Shown piece by piece: positions 33,097 through 44,474 of a DNA stretch of 64,000 nt (positions are counted from its first letter, which is position 1; each line of letters begins with the position of its first letter). The DNA is taken from assembly GCA_905220665.1 (NCBI GenBank), contig CAJNAR010000174.1, positions 186,001-250,000 of the forward strand, written 5' to 3'. Origin of the DNA: Albugo candida. Taxonomy: Eukaryota > Oomycota > Peronosporomycetes > Albuginales > Albuginaceae. Both the position numbers and the translations under genes were made by a program. The notes under the pieces were generated by a model. The model worked only from the letters and a program-made list of their open reading frames with translations, had not been told where the DNA came from and made no database searches.

Positions 33097-35436
33097 ATGG
33101 AATATGAGATAGAATGGGACAAAGGACCTCTCGGTCTTACACTGTGCCCCGATTTCGGCGAGGATATGCCGCCAGTTGTAGGTCGTATCACGCAATCGAA
33201 ATCCGCTGCATATAAATCCAAAGCTGCGCGTGGTCATTTACTCGTATCGATCAATGGGATCGATACAGCTGGAAAAGGGTACGATAATATCGTTAAATTA
33301 TTGAAAAACATACCGAGACCTGTGTACTTGCGATTTCGTGTGCCAAACGGCTTTCATGTCGCTAAATCGAAGCGAAATGCTCCCGCTCAGACAATTGGAA
33401 TTCCATCAAAAAATCAAGATCAGTATACCGTTTTATGGATGGATGGGCCTTTAGGAATTATTCTTCGACCGGATGAGAAAAATAATAAGCTCATTCCGTG
33501 TGTGTACAAGCGTAAGCGGCAAGGACGTGGACTTGGTATGGATAAAGTCAATATTGGAGATCAATTGGTGGCTATAAATGGTCAAGAAACACGATATCTC
33601 GGCTTACGTCAATCAGTGCATATGCTCAAAACCATACAAAAACCAGTCGTGCTCAAATTCTATAAAATGTATCGACAAAACAACAGAGAATACATGACAC
33701 ATCATATATCATCGGATACAATGTATACTACATACAAATTGGTGTGGTATGGAGGCGAGCTTGGGCTCAAACTCAAATCCTCCAACACTTTAGAGCTCCC
33801 TGTGATTAGTCGATTTACTGGGAAAGGATCCGTTGAGGGTATCGAGCTCGCCCGAGCTGGTGACGAACTTGTGAATGTGAATGGCCACAGCGTGCGAGAA
33901 AAAGGGTATCAGGACATTGTGCGGATGATGAAACAATCGAAAAAGCCAGTGGTTCTCGTATTTCGTCATCGAAGGGACACCGCTGTAGATGATGGTGGAC
34001 CAGCTGAAAATCCCGCTGAAGATGAATTCCACCCTGCAGAGAATTCAAAGTATCTTTCCAGCACTCGATCGAGTGCATTATCTCGTTTAATGGCTCACGA
34101 GATGCCACGCTCTTCCAAGGAATTGACAGGGCCACTATACTCCGACTTGGATCCACAAAACTCAGATTCCACGAAAATGATACAAAACAACAGCGTTACT
34201 GATGTGGAAATGAATCGGGTGGTACAAGAGTCTAAAGTGCTGCAGGATGCACTCGAGACGATTCAAATGGAAGCCAAAAAATATGAAAATATATTGCAAT
34301 CTCAAAATACCAAAAAGATTATCGCTACAGCTACGTACAACAAACCGATAGAAATTGTGGGGAAGCAGAATCGACTGATTGCAGAATTGACAGACGCAGT
34401 ATCAGGATTAAAGCGCGAGTCGTATTCGGACTTGGAGATTCAATGCACACCACTCGAAATCGAGCGACATAGTTTGATGGAAGGATTACAGAATCTGATG
34501 AATATCTCTGTGGTGGTGCCCAAAGTCGTCTGCTGTGCGGAATGCGGTGTCACAGAGAAAGAGTCCAAGCTGGATCCTGATGAACATGGTCAGCTGTATT
34601 GTGACGATTGCTGGCAACATTACCGAGCGATGATGGATCACAGAGAGAGCACTCGTAACGCGGTGGAAGAGCACAGCAACACTGATGAAAGTACAAGTAA
34701 TGAGTCGATCAATTGCAAAAGCGATGTGAATGAAGCAGATACGCAAGTGCAAGACGATACGAAGGAAGAGAACGATACAATTGCCGGGTCTTTAAGCTGT
34801 TATATAGAGGAGCCAACACACGCGTCAAGCAGAAAAGCTGAGGATTTTGACGTATTGGATGAGCTTACACAAGCTTTACTGGAAGAAGAAGACCGAGCAC
34901 GTGCTGAAGGAAATGAACTGCTTGCTGAAAAGCTCAAAATACAGCGATTACGAGCGAGAGAACCGCTTTCCCTTCGCTCGATTCAATCGTTACCGAATGT
35001 GATCCTCCGCAACGACCCGAAGAAAGATCGTATGTGCAGGACGTTATCTCAAAAGCGTATCATTCGTGCAGAAATCCCATTCCAAAAGAATATTTCTTCA
35101 CCTTTGCAACACAAACTTGACAGTATATCTGACCAAATCGACGACGTTAAAGATGTGAACGTACAAGTGATAGAAGAGAGCAATTTCGCTTTAGTCCAAC
35201 AGATCAAAGAAGCTCACAGCCTGGTCCAACGCGCCCGCTTATCGATCCTTCCAACAAGTGAATTTGAGCACGAAAATGACAATGACACTCTCTCCAAAGA
35301 TCAAATTCAATTGTTCAAGAAACTCACAAGTCAATTGGATGAACGCATGTCGACTGTCGATCGATTACATCCTCCCGATGATTCCGATTCTTCCGACTCT
35401 GATTCCGAATCGGATTCCGACGGCGTTTGGATTTGA
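33097..35436 (+). CDS. Triple-PDZ scaffold-like protein with a C4 zinc-binding motif (779 aa)
   Basis: The first ATG is at 33097. Three PDZ domains lie in tandem: residues about 4-85 (GPLGLTL carboxylate loop), about 109-190 (GPLGIIL) and about 211-291 (GELGLKL). Each has the G-D-x-L-V-x-I/V-N-G strand-turn. PDZ domains bind C-terminal peptides, so a scaffolding role is inferred. Residues about 370-450 are predicted coiled coil (VLQDALETIQMEAKKYENIL). At about 476-505 CCAECG and YCDDCW form a C-x2-C..C-x2-C motif resembling a B-box or zinc ribbon. A second helical Glu/Arg stretch (TQALLEEEDRARAEG) and a Ser/Asp-rich tail (DDSDSSDSDSESDSDG) finish it. The partner and location are unknown. The next gene starts 37 bp downstream. 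Confidence 0.85.
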   Translation: MEYEIEWDKGPLGLTLCPDFGEDMPPVVGRITQSKSAAYKSKAARGHLLVSINGIDTAGKGYDNIVKLLKNIPRPVYLRFRVPNGFHVAKSKRNAPAQTIGIPSKNQDQYTVLWMDGPLGIILRPDEKNNKLIPCVYKRKRQGRGLGMDKVNIGDQLVAINGQETRYLGLRQSVHMLKTIQKPVVLKFYKMYRQNNREYMTHHISSDTMYTTYKLVWYGGELGLKLKSSNTLELPVISRFTGKGSVEGIELARAGDELVNVNGHSVREKGYQDIVRMMKQSKKPVVLVFRHRRDTAVDDGGPAENPAEDEFHPAENSKYLSSTRSSALSRLMAHEMPRSSKELTGPLYSDLDPQNSDSTKMIQNNSVTDVEMNRVVQESKVLQDALETIQMEAKKYENILQSQNTKKIIATATYNKPIEIVGKQNRLIAELTDAVSGLKRESYSDLEIQCTPLEIERHSLMEGLQNLMNISVVVPKVVCCAECGVTEKESKLDPDEHGQLYCDDCWQHYRAMMDHRESTRNAVEEHSNTDESTSNESINCKSDVNEADTQVQDDTKEENDTIAGSLSCYIEEPTHASSRKAEDFDVLDELTQALLEEEDRARAEGNELLAEKLKIQRLRAREPLSLRSIQSLPNVILRNDPKKDRMCRTLSQKRIIRAEIPFQKNISSPLQHKLDSISDQIDDVKDVNVQVIEESNFALVQQIKEAHSLVQRARLSILPTSEFEHENDNDTLSKDQIQLFKKLTSQLDERMSTVDRLHPPDDSDSSDSDSESDSDGVWI

Positions 35437-35473
35437 CTTTACGTCGTGTTGTACGCTGTTATTTATAGTCGAA

Positions 35474-36832
35474 ATGGCGAATGCGACTCTATTGTTTGAC
35501 GATGAGAAAGAAGGGGAAATGGATTTCGATATCAATCGATTGTCTTCCCAGGATCGCCAAGCGATTTTAAGTCGCATCACACCCGACACTTCTGTCCCTA
35601 CCGATGCGTCGATCATGTTTCAAAATGATATTCGACGAGAGGTTTTGCGTACTTTGAACGCTTGTGGCAAATAAAAGTCTTATATTTCAAATGTATAAGC
35701 TCTTAGATCGTGGAATTCAGCCAAAAGGATTCTTCAACGACGATGCGACTCGCTTGCAGGAAGTTTTCGACAAGGAACACGAAATGGATCGTGAAATTCG
35801 AATGGAGCAAAAGATAAGAGCAGTGGCGATCAATTATTTCAAAGAAACCAACCAACAGCGAAGAATGGAGCGTGAGAACGAATTACGACAGGAAATGATG
35901 GAGCTCACACAAAACGATCGACTAAGCGTATGGATCCAATTGATCAATGCAAATACGACACCAATGTACGCTGATTTACGGCTGAATTGCATTGGAACGC
36001 GCGTACTTTGCAAGAATTTGATGCTGAATCACTCTTTACGATCGCTGAGTTTGAATGGAAATGGGCTCGATGACACTTGTGGCAAACATATTGCCGCTCT
36101 TTTGAGAAGTAATACCGCGTTACAACGTCTGGAATTGGAACGAAACCAATTGGGATCTGCAGCTACGTGTGAGATTGCTCAGGCGCTGAGTGAGAATGAT
36201 ACACTGGTGGCATTAAGCCTGGAAAGCAACGATCTCACCAACAACGAGCGTGAAACTGGTGGAATGACTGCGATCGCATCAATGCTGGCAGTGAATTCGA
36301 GCCTAAAGAGTCTGAATCTTTGGCGAACTATGCTTGGGCCTGACGGAGGGAAACAACTTGTGGCCGGAATGGTACGGAATGGTACTTTGCTCTGTTTGGA
36401 GTTTGGATGTAATCGGATTCTCAATTCGGATGCCATCGAAATAGTCGAAAAGCTCAGACAAAATCAAAGTGAATTTGCAACGATAGAAGCGATGGAGAAT
36501 AGTATCCAGAGCTCTTTAAATCAGGCAGCCCAGAATGAGCGAGCTCGCCAGCAGGAGGTCGAGGAACGAAAGGCTAATGTAAGCCTACAGAGCGATGATG
36601 TGGATGAAGCCGTTTTTAACTCTTTGTCTAGATGGAAAGGATGGAAGAACGTCGTCTACAACGTGACAAGGAACGTGAGATATTTGAACAAGAACGTCGT
36701 CGTCAGCTGCAAGTCGAAGAGAACCGATTGCGTCAGATTTCCACTCGGAAGGCTTTGGCGTTTGCGGCGAAATTGGAGCTTGAGAGAAAGCAAAAGAAAA
36801 AGAAAAAAAGTAAGAAAACGAGTAAGAAATAG
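35474..36832 (+). CDS. Leucine-rich repeat protein with coiled-coil tail, 3 exons inferred (415 aa)
   Basis: Starts MANATLLFDDEKEGEMDFD at 35474. The frame changes between 35641 and 35700. A 58-bp intron 35642-35699 (GTTTTG..TATAAG) restores it and joins NDIRRE to LLDRGIQPKGFF; the donor is weak, so this join is tentative. A second intron at 36579-36631 (GTAAGC..TCTAG) is clear and joins ERKAN to MERMEERR. The protein has an N-terminal helical region rich in Glu/Arg. About five ribonuclease-inhibitor-type LRRs follow (SLRSLSLNGNGLDD, ALQRLELERNQLGS, TLVALSLESNDLTN, SLKSLNLWRTMLGP, TLLCLEFGCNRI). The end is a highly charged coiled coil, KKKKKSKKTSKK. Such proteins are often cytoskeletal or flagellar; no specific function can be given. 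Confidence 0.75.
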
Positions 36833-36881
36833 GCTCTTGTATAAGCGCAATTGTACGGCAATGGCTGGATGACATTCACAC

Positions 36882-38610
36882 TCACAAAGCAGTTTGTGGC
36901 TCAATTGCATCTTCCTCAGCTTCCACGTCTTCTTTGACATCACCACGCACGAGTTTCGGTGTTTTCTTGCCTAGAATCGTGTCTGTATCAACATGAACCG
37001 CTCGAACACCAGGCAAATCTGGCAGATCAAACATCACATCCACAAGCGTACGCTCGAAAATGGATCGTAAGCCCCGAGCGCCGGTATTTTTCCCAAGTGC
37101 GACATCTGCGACGGCTTCGAGTGCACCGTCTGTGACGTCAAATTCGACGCCTTGTAGCGCGAATAAAGCTCTGAATTGACGCACAATGCTATTTTTCGGC
37201 TCGCTGAGAATTCGCACCATTTCTTCCTTTTGTAAGCCTCGAGTACTCACAATGATTGGAAGTCGGCCAATAAACTCTGGAATCAGTCCAAAAGCGATCA
37301 AATCTTCAGGCTCGATTTTTTCCATGCAAGTAGCAGCTTCTTTTTGTATGTGAAGATGTGTGTTTGGCATATTGGCACCAAAGCCAATGGACGAAGGACA
37401 CGTTCGTGCTGCGATGATCTTTTCAACGCCTGCGAATGCACCACCACAGATGAAGAGAATGTTACTTGTGTCGATAGTAACACAATCGTCACGTGGATTT
37501 TTTCGACCGCCTTTTTCAGGCACACTGACTACATTCCCTTCAAGCATTTTCAGTAAGGCTTGCTGTACGCCTTCCCCCGAGACATCTCGAGCGATATTCA
37601 TTGTTGCGTTCTTACGAGAGATCTTGTCGATTTCATCAATGTACACGATTCCTCGCTGAGTGGCTTCGATATCAAATCCTGAAGCCTGGTACAGTTTGAA
37701 CAGCACAGACTCGACATCTTCACCGACGTATCCTGCTTGGGTGAGACACGTTGCGTCCGCAATAACAATTGGAACCTTGACTAAGCGAGCCAACGTCTTG
37801 GCCATCAGTGTCTTCCCTGAGCCTGTAGGCCCCAAAAGCAATACATTTGTCTTATCGAGCTCCACATCTTCCAAGACTTTGAGGTTCTTTGGAATAGATA
37901 CTCCGCTTTCCGGCCAGCTTTTCTCATTCAAACCGCTTAAAACTTGTTCTAAAAGTAGTCGTCGACTCAAATCCGATAAGCCTTCGGGCAAATCATTCAA
38001 TTCAATTCGAGATTTGAGCATCGTTGCCTTGGCCACAGCTGCTTCCCTCTGAGCGCGCATTAGATCGAGCAGATGAAGACGCTTGTAATGATTGTGCACA
38101 GCGACACTGAGGACTTTCTTGGCGCTTTCTTGACCGATCACATACTCGTCGAGACCCTGACGCAAGTTTCTTGGGGTGAGTATACTATACTCTGGCTTGT
38201 CTAAAGTCGAATTGCTTTGGCTTTTAGAGGAGGACAGAGTTTCTTTCAATAGCTTTGCGTATTCGCCTTGCGCTACAAACACAATGAGATGTACGTTACG
38301 TGACGAGATGATAGGAGGTACCATGCATTGGGTCCTCCGGACGCGCTGTTGGGCGTTTGTAGGAGCCGTTATTGTCTGAATGGTGCTGTTTTGCATGCAT
38401 TTGGCTGTTGTATTGGTTCTCTATGTGTGAGGATACTTTTCTCGCTGTCGTATACCGACAATTTGTATGGAATTTTCGAGCTTTAATTTGCGTGAAAGTA
38501 GCGCTCTTTAGAGTCGTTTGGAGACTGCGATATGTCCAATGGATGCAGTAATACAACTGGCGCGATTGCTGGCGCGAAAATGGGAGCATTTTATGGTTCC
38601 AAATGCACAT
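36882..38610 (-). CDS. clpX: Mitochondrial ClpX, AAA+ unfoldase, 2 exons (about 559 aa)
   Basis: ClpX unfolds substrates for the ClpP protease in the matrix. Visible are [20 protein letters not shown], Walker A GPTGSGKT, the pore-loop GYVGEDVES, Walker B YIDEIDKI, the sensor/arginine region around [10 protein letters not shown] and the C-terminal domain [10 protein letters not shown]. The long open frame has an ATG at 38396. A 49-bp intron 38273-38321 (G|GTACCT..TTGTAG) instead joins AQGEYAKLL in frame to an upstream exon 38322-38610. That exon encodes a basic mitochondrial presequence ([30 protein letters not shown]). I prefer the spliced model. No N-terminal C4 zinc-binding domain of bacterial ClpX is visible. 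It converges with the LRR gene, 49 bp apart. Confidence 0.92.
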
Positions 38611-38820
38611 TACAACGTCAAATGCACCGCTATCAAAGCGTTATTGCGATATCTCTGGACGGTTGCTCCGATATTAAGAAAAAAGTAAGCTATCACCCAA
38701 TCAGACAACTATTATTGTTAAATTTAGTGATGGAATCGCATCGGCTGTTTGTATCGCGTGCGCACGTTCACACTGCTTTTTCAGACTCACAACGTACTGA
38801 ATAGCGTTACTCGTTCGTTG

Positions 38821-40027
38821 TCATACGCAAAGTAGTAACAGATCCAATTGCTTGAGAAAAGCTCTGACACTTTGTTTGGACTCGAAACAGTGAAAATGGG
38901 TGTCATTTTGATAATATATGAAAGTGAGACTGTTGTTCCTAAGACGCCACTGAGAAGCGATACGTTTTGTCGTGTTTGAAGTCTGTGAATTCATTTGCAA
39001 ATGGGAATGTATCAACGCATTTTCTGTCGATGAGAGATCTTCTGACGGTGGGAAAAGCCACGTGAAAGAGCTGAAGGCTTTTATGCAATGCATTATACCG
39101 CGAAAGGAGCTCGAATCAGTCTTTACGCTTTCAGCACCGGAATCAGTGATTTTGATGCACATTTGTATCTCTTCTGATGAAAAGTGTGAGATTGAGCTTT
39201 TTCGTTGCTTGACGATACTTTTCAGGAAATCGATAAGAAGGCTGAGCAGCTTCCAATACGTGTTGTTCCACCGTGAGGATTGAATGGGAGACATTACTTC
39301 CACGAGCGATGTATACCTTCGAACCAGCAAGAAGACCTGATTTTTGTCAAAAGGTTCCATGTCTTTCTCTGTCAGTGCTTTGTGGTACTCCAAGGCAAAC
39401 TGATGGAAGAAGTGGTCAATTTCGCTGAGGATAGACGACTGGAGTAGTTTATGATACATTCCAGGCTGCAGATTGAGTAGAGATCACGATTCCGACGTAT
39501 TCTATGAAGAGAGAAATGCTTACAGAGCCTCGCGTTCTATTGTTCGCTCCTGCTTCGATACACGAGACAATGAATCGCCGCATAAGCGATCTATCACTCT
39601 CAACGATGAATTACAATCAGCCACGTATCGTATCACCAACCGAGCGATACTACTGTCCAACTCTGGATGTATGAAAAAGGCCTGGAAGCGTAATAAGCCT
39701 CTTAAACGACCTGAGCGCAAAAGTCCTACCACCATCAGATCTTCACATGGCGATATAAACACACGCTGTGTTGCTAGATCGAGTATTCTGATCCCACTAT
39801 CGTCCTTTTTCAAGTCTGTAGGCATCCCAAATGTCGCTTCTAAAACGCACATTGAGAGAGGAAAACGACTTGCTATTCATTCTACCCGCAAATGATGTGA
39901 TCGCAAAGAGTGTGGTACTCAGATTCATTCTCTCAGCCAACGGATGTCTTACGTCAAAAGCTTTAGAGAACGATTTTGAGAACCGTAAGCCTCCCGTCAG
40001 CCGATCAAATAGCACCACACATTCCAT
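38821..40027 (-). CDS. Unknown multi-exon protein
   Basis: Three open pieces in order on the minus strand: 40027-39886 (MECVVLFDRLTGGLRFSKSF), 39839-39520 and 39459-38821 (MYHKLLQSSILSEIDHFFHQ). A 46-bp GT-AG intron at 39840-39885 joins the first two in frame (SFA|EATFGMPTDL). The join between the second and third is unresolved: a good donor (GTAAGC at 39523) does not match the phase of the best acceptor near 39468. The layout of an N-terminal self-recognition segment, GIRILDLATQRVF and long helices loosely recalls longin-type trafficking proteins. I would not name it. Confidence 0.55.
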
Positions 40028-40102
40028 AGCGACGAGACAGATAGATACCTTTTAATAAAATCAGAGCTTCATAGCGGCTTTTGTGTTGCATTGCGATACA
40101 CA

Positions 40103-42353
40103 ATGTCGAACCTGTGGCCGTAAATACGGTTGTTCATATACAAACAGCGATGCACACAGCGCATTGTGTGCGTTCAGAGTATCTATCGGCACTGCGAAAG
40201 TATACAATTCAGCATACACAGCTCCTTCGACATACGCCTCGATTGCACGACTATTGTAAGCTCCACACAAAGCACAAAAGCGGTGGAAGCATACCACGTT
40301 CTCAATCAGATATCACATCGCTCACTGTACTCGAAGAATTCACAAATCATACGCTTCCGGCGCTTAAAATCCTCGCAGAAGGTCTGAGTCTTATACGCCA
40401 AAGCTATTTGTATCAGAAATGGAGTGCTGCAGACTGGTTTTTCGGCTTACTTGGTTCAATTCCATGCATTTGATCGTCACCGCATGCACACTAACCGCTT
40501 GTTTGTATCAGTGTATGCACATCAGCATCGTACAAGTCGCGAGCCAGCCGTAAGAAATGCGATTAAATCCTCTGCTGCGAGATCCACTTCACCGGTTTGG
40601 TACAAGCAGAATGAGCACAAGGCAACTCCATTGACTGCTGTTGTGTAGCAAGTCGGATCCCTTGTCAAATACGTTCGCATTTGCGATGCCATTTACGCCC
40701 CCACTACCGAGCAATTCTGCGCAGAATCAGGCATTCCACAGTCACGAGTCATACGCGTCCATTCTGGTGGCGTGTTGTTTCCAAAAAGTATTCTTCTGCT
40801 CGATCACGCTGATAAAGAAGTCATTGTCGCGATTCGAGGATCCGCATCGATTTTGGATTTTTGTATCGATCTTTGTCTCCTTCATGAGCCTTTTTTGGAC
40901 GGTTATGGCCATCGAGGAATTGCGCATGCGTCGCGTTGGATGCTACAGCACTCGGAAAGCGATATTTTGGATCTTCATGAGAGGTATCCAGACTACTCTG
41001 TTGTTTTCACGGGTCATAGTCTTGGTGCTGGTCTCGCTGCGCTCGCTTCGATCGCTTTGCACCGTAAAAGCAGTGACACCTTGCGTGAGAAGCTTTTATG
41101 CATTGGATTCGCAACACCAGCATGTATAACTCCACAACTAGCAAGAGATTGTCGACCATTTGTGACGAGTATCATCCACGGGGACGATTGTATCCCTCGA
41201 CTTCATCAGCACAGTTTATTACGCCTCCAAAAGCTTGTGTCTACATTCGACTGGCGTACTTCGCTGAAGCAAATGATTGTCGAAGAGTTGGAAGGACAGA
41301 AGAATCGAGCACATGACCATTTTGCGTCGACAATAAATGAGCAGACTCAATTGGTCCGAAAAACGCGAGAAAGGATGCAACAAATCCGACAACGACGAGA
41401 TGGTAGTTTTCAGCATATCAATTATATCATCACACGACTCGAGGACTTGAAATTCGACGAAAAGCGAGCTGAGGCTAGCGCCAAAATGACACAAGTTGGG
41501 AAGGTGAGTTCCAGCATTCCATTTCTCTGCGATCGCTGACGTCCTTTTAGAAAATTGGCGAGCAAGTCAGAGATCAATTTTCCGGGAAATGGTACGCAGC
41601 ACTCGAGTACTTTCACATGGATCAATTGGACTTGCACAAAGTGGAGGAGCTCAAGAAAGCTTTATTGGCCAAGTATGACTGGTTTGGTACGAAGCTTATA
41701 TTCTGATAATAGGCGGAGGATCATCGACTACGTTACCGATTGATTGGTATAGGAGCTTTGACGTCGACGGAGGAAAAAGTCAAAAAGCTGACTGAGAAAG
41801 TTGTAGTGAGAGGAAATGACCTGAAAGCACACGGTCTGATGTCTTCGTCTGAATTCGTGCATGCTGATTGAGAAGTGATACTTTGCCTAGTTCCGCCTCA
41901 ATTGGGTCACTGGTACAGCCAACTAACTCGCTTGTATGATATCGCAATTGGGCAGTTGGGTCCTAGGAGCACCGACTCTACCCAACCTGAAGAGAAGGTT
42001 CATCGCTTGGAGGCAAAGATGCAACTAATGGCAGAATCAGACATGGAACAAAACAAGTAAGAATGGATTTGAGAGTGTAAGGGTCATTTACCGTTATGTA
42101 TGATGGCAGAAATCCTTCAAAGAAAGCCTCAGAATGGAGTGAAGAACCGCTTGTATCACCAGGTCGGGTCCTGTATCTTGTACAAAAGGATGGAACAGAA
42201 GGCACAGCCGTCCTGGAACCAGTCGATAATGATAGCTTCAATGAAGTGCTTCTCTCCGACAACATGATCCGAGATCATCTTTGCACAACCTATGAAGAAG
42301 TACTGAGAGCATTACACGATCAAATGGAGAAAGTACATTCTGAGAACAGATAG
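40103..42353 (+). CDS. Class 3 (diacylglycerol-lipase-like) lipase, about 8 exons
   Basis: Serine hydrolase of the fungal lipase/DAGL fold. The nucleophile motif is FTGHSLGAGLAAL, preceded by KEVIVAIRGSASILDF and YGHRGIAHAS. The acid region is HGDDCIPRL and the C-terminal block is LVSPGRVLYLV ... LLSDNMIRDHL, as in DAG lipases. Exons fitting frame and GT-AG: 40290-40453, 40512-40549, 40649-41503, 41551-41686, 41753-41833, 41891-42056 and 42110-42353 (stop). The 40454-40511 intron has a CTAAC branch site. The first exon or exons (before 40256) have no convincing ATG; 40103 is a guess. No signal peptide was identified. The part from 41142 on is duplicated at 50643, without the catalytic serine. 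Confidence 0.85.
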
Positions 42354-42696
42354 CTGTGTGCCCGTCAGTTGCTCGAGTTCTACCAACTATGAAATACCAC
42401 ATTAAGTCGATTCTCAGTCTCTGCTCGTCTTCATACTCCCACCTCTTTGATCAAGACTCTTTTCGCTTGTTCCCAAGCCTGAGGACGCACGTACAACTTC
42501 AATCCATTCCATGGCGATTCAGATGATACGCAATGTGATAATGATATAGGAGCAAAGCAGAGACCAAGAGGTGAGAGGGTTTGCAGCAGGAGCACAATCT
42601 GCTTGCGACGAGGTTGAAAACGGCTGAAAGTAGAAGGATGAGACTGGTCCAGTAATTTCGACATTTATGCCGATAAAAACGTATATTACGCTCCGC
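42354..42696. other. Shared 3' region of lipase and SAP18
   Basis: Convergent 3' ends. Short minus-strand frames at 42431-42713 have no recognisable domain and are present in both duplicates, so they are probably untranslated sequence. Confidence 0.5.
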
Positions 42697-43237
42697 TTAA
42701 GAGAGTAAGGCAATATCCAAGAAATCTCCGGGCTGGAATCCGATTTGCGCTAGCGTCTTATCTTCCTCGATGCTTTTCCTCCTATTCGTGTAGACCCATC
42801 CTGCTTTCCGCATGATATATCTACAAGCCACAAATGAGGCGATATAAGAGTTCTGAGAGGTACGGTACCGTCCACGATGATCGGAAAACACAATCGAGAA
42901 ACCCATTCGAATGTTTGGCTTTCGCGCTTCTTCAGTGGAATCGTGGATTAGATCAGCGATTTCTCGGAGCGTTGCGTCTGGCCTTGAAGTGAGCAAGGAA
43001 TGAGTTGACTTTGCGATGAAGTCACAAGTACGTACCAAGTGTAAATATGAAGCTCATGAGCGATTGGAGTGTCCTCCATCGAAGCATATTCCTCTAATCT
43101 GTTCTCGTTTAGCGGAAAAGGACAAAGGACAATATAAATAGAAAGGTATGATACCTGTGATGCGATCCTACGTTGCAGAACACCTTGAGAAGAAATGGGC
43201 AATGAGTTTCACGATCAATGGCTGCTTTGAGAGTCAT
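42697..43237 (-). CDS. SAP18: SAP18-like protein, copy A, 3 exons (143 aa)
   Basis: SAP18 has a ubiquitin-like fold. It acts in the Sin3-HDAC corepressor and in the ASAP/PSAP splicing-linked complexes. Exons 43155-43237, 43036-43098 and 42697-42982 join in frame across 56- and 53-bp GT-AG introns. The protein starts MTLKAAIDRETHCPFLLKVF and continues HELHIYTW, PDATLREIADLI, the F-S-I-V-F strand with RGRYR, and ends KTLAQIGFQPGDFLDIAL, all in SAP18 order. Length fits the family (about 140-150). The start is shared head-to-head with SmD3, 139 bp apart. In copy A the FPD-type motif reads FSD; copy B has YPD. Both copies look functional. Confidence 0.92.
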
Positions 43238-43376
43238 GGCGATTATGTGTCGAATTGGTAATTAAAAGAAAGCTAATGCCGTATTTCAATATTTCCCAGA
43301 ATATAAGCCTTTTGTTGAAATTAATTACCTAGTTTATCGGTATCGTACTGAATTGCGAGCTCGATCGCGCGCTAAA
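43238..43376. promoter_or_regulatory. Divergent SAP18-SmD3 promoter, copy A
   Basis: 139 bp between the two ATGs, AT-rich, so both genes must be driven from it. It is repeated almost unchanged at 52731-52872. Both genes act around pre-mRNA splicing, which suits co-expression (inference). Confidence 0.6.
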
Positions 43377-43715
43377 ATGTCGAAAACGATGGCGGTTCCG
43401 ATTGCGCTATTACACGAAGGAGAAGGTCGAAGCATCACAGTGGAGTTGAAGAATGGCGAAATTTATCGTGGTCATCTTGATGAAAGCGAAGACAGCATGA
43501 ATTGTCAGCTCAGTAACGTTGTGCTTAGCGCTCGGAATGGCCAGAAATGTAAATTGGAACAGGTGTATGTTCGTGGAAGCCAGATCAAGTTTATAATTCT
43601 TCCTGAGCTTCTAAAAAACTCGCCTTTATTTGAAAGGGTACGCTCAATAAAGTCAGAGCCAGAGAAGCGTAAAGTCCACAGACCAAAAACACGACGTAAT
43701 CGTAAATTTAAATAA
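43377..43715 (+). CDS. SmD3: Small nuclear ribonucleoprotein SmD3, copy A (112 aa)
   Basis: Core Sm protein of spliceosomal snRNPs. The Sm1 motif is GRSITVELKNGEIYRGHL and the Sm2 motif is KLEQVYVRGSQIKFIILPELL, with the typical MNCQLSNV between them. A basic Arg/Lys tail (KRKVHRPKTRRNRKFK) replaces the longer RG-rich tail of animals. ATG 43377 is preferred because homologues start just before VPI. No intron. It differs from copy B at three residues noticed (V/A, D/V and R/K). Confidence 0.95.
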   Translation: MSKTMAVPIALLHEGEGRSITVELKNGEIYRGHLDESEDSMNCQLSNVVLSARNGQKCKLEQVYVRGSQIKFIILPELLKNSPLFERVRSIKSEPEKRKVHRPKTRRNRKFK

Positions 43716-44474
43716 ACATCCCAGCGTTCCATTTCCTGCCGTCCATCTCTCGATATTCACTGATAGTGATCGCCCAAGATTTATATTGTCAAATGTACAC
43801 GTGGAAATGCAGTAACATGTCGTTCTTTGTATCGCTTATCGTTCAACAAAGCTGTAACTGACATTAACAAGTCGAAGTCATTCGGCCGTCAAGCGAATCT
43901 GTGTATCAATTTGATGGACAAAATAGAAGAGCGAGCTTGTGCAGGTACTTCGAACGACTATTACACAATCTCACTCGCGTAGTGTGTCGAGATGACGCTT
44001 GAATCCCCTCATTCTCGGGTATTGGTGCTTTTGTCTTCTATTTCGTCAATTATGATTCCTTATGTCTACTGCCTTGTCAATTCGGGCAGGAAGATACCTT
44101 CACACGCCTAATGCTGTGACTTAAATATATACTTTTTGACCAAAGGCATAGAGCGATCCAAATCGAAAAGCATGATACGTGTTTGCGTCAAACAAACAAG
44201 ACTAAGAGATACTCTTCGCATACTGCACACGATCTCATCGATATTTACAAATATACTGAAATTCTGGACAGTCAGAGGCAGAAAAAAGACGAGTTTGTTG
44301 AGGGGAGTAACATATGAGCAGTTAGAACGCGTCAGCACTCAATCCGATACGGTAATCGAACTTTTCATAATCTACCAAATTGCTGATTTGTATAATGAGC
44401 GCTAAAGCAAACCATACGAAGCCTAGTTTTGTCATTTCCAGCCATTAAATATGCCGCGATGAAAAACACAGAGA
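43716..44474. other. Intergenic, duplicated, no gene seen
   Basis: Follows SmD3 and is repeated after copy B up to about 53725, where copy B has lost about 780 bp. The open frames at 44108-44405 have no recognised motif. Confidence 0.5.

Noticed and set aside
37660..38052. 130-codon plus-strand frame within ClpX
   Set aside because: Antisense shadow; composition follows the ClpX codons.
38532..38804. Plus-strand 90-codon frame starting MSNGCSN
   Set aside because: Overlaps the ClpX presequence exon antisense and has no recognisable domain.
40061..40297. Minus-strand open frame starting MVCFHRFC
   Set aside because: It is antisense to lipase 5' coding sequence that splices in frame, has no family match and no neighbour logic.
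42431..42713. Short minus-strand frames between lipase and SAP18, present in both duplicates
   Set aside because: Conserved only because the segment was duplicated recently; no domain, and they sit in 3' regions of two real genes.
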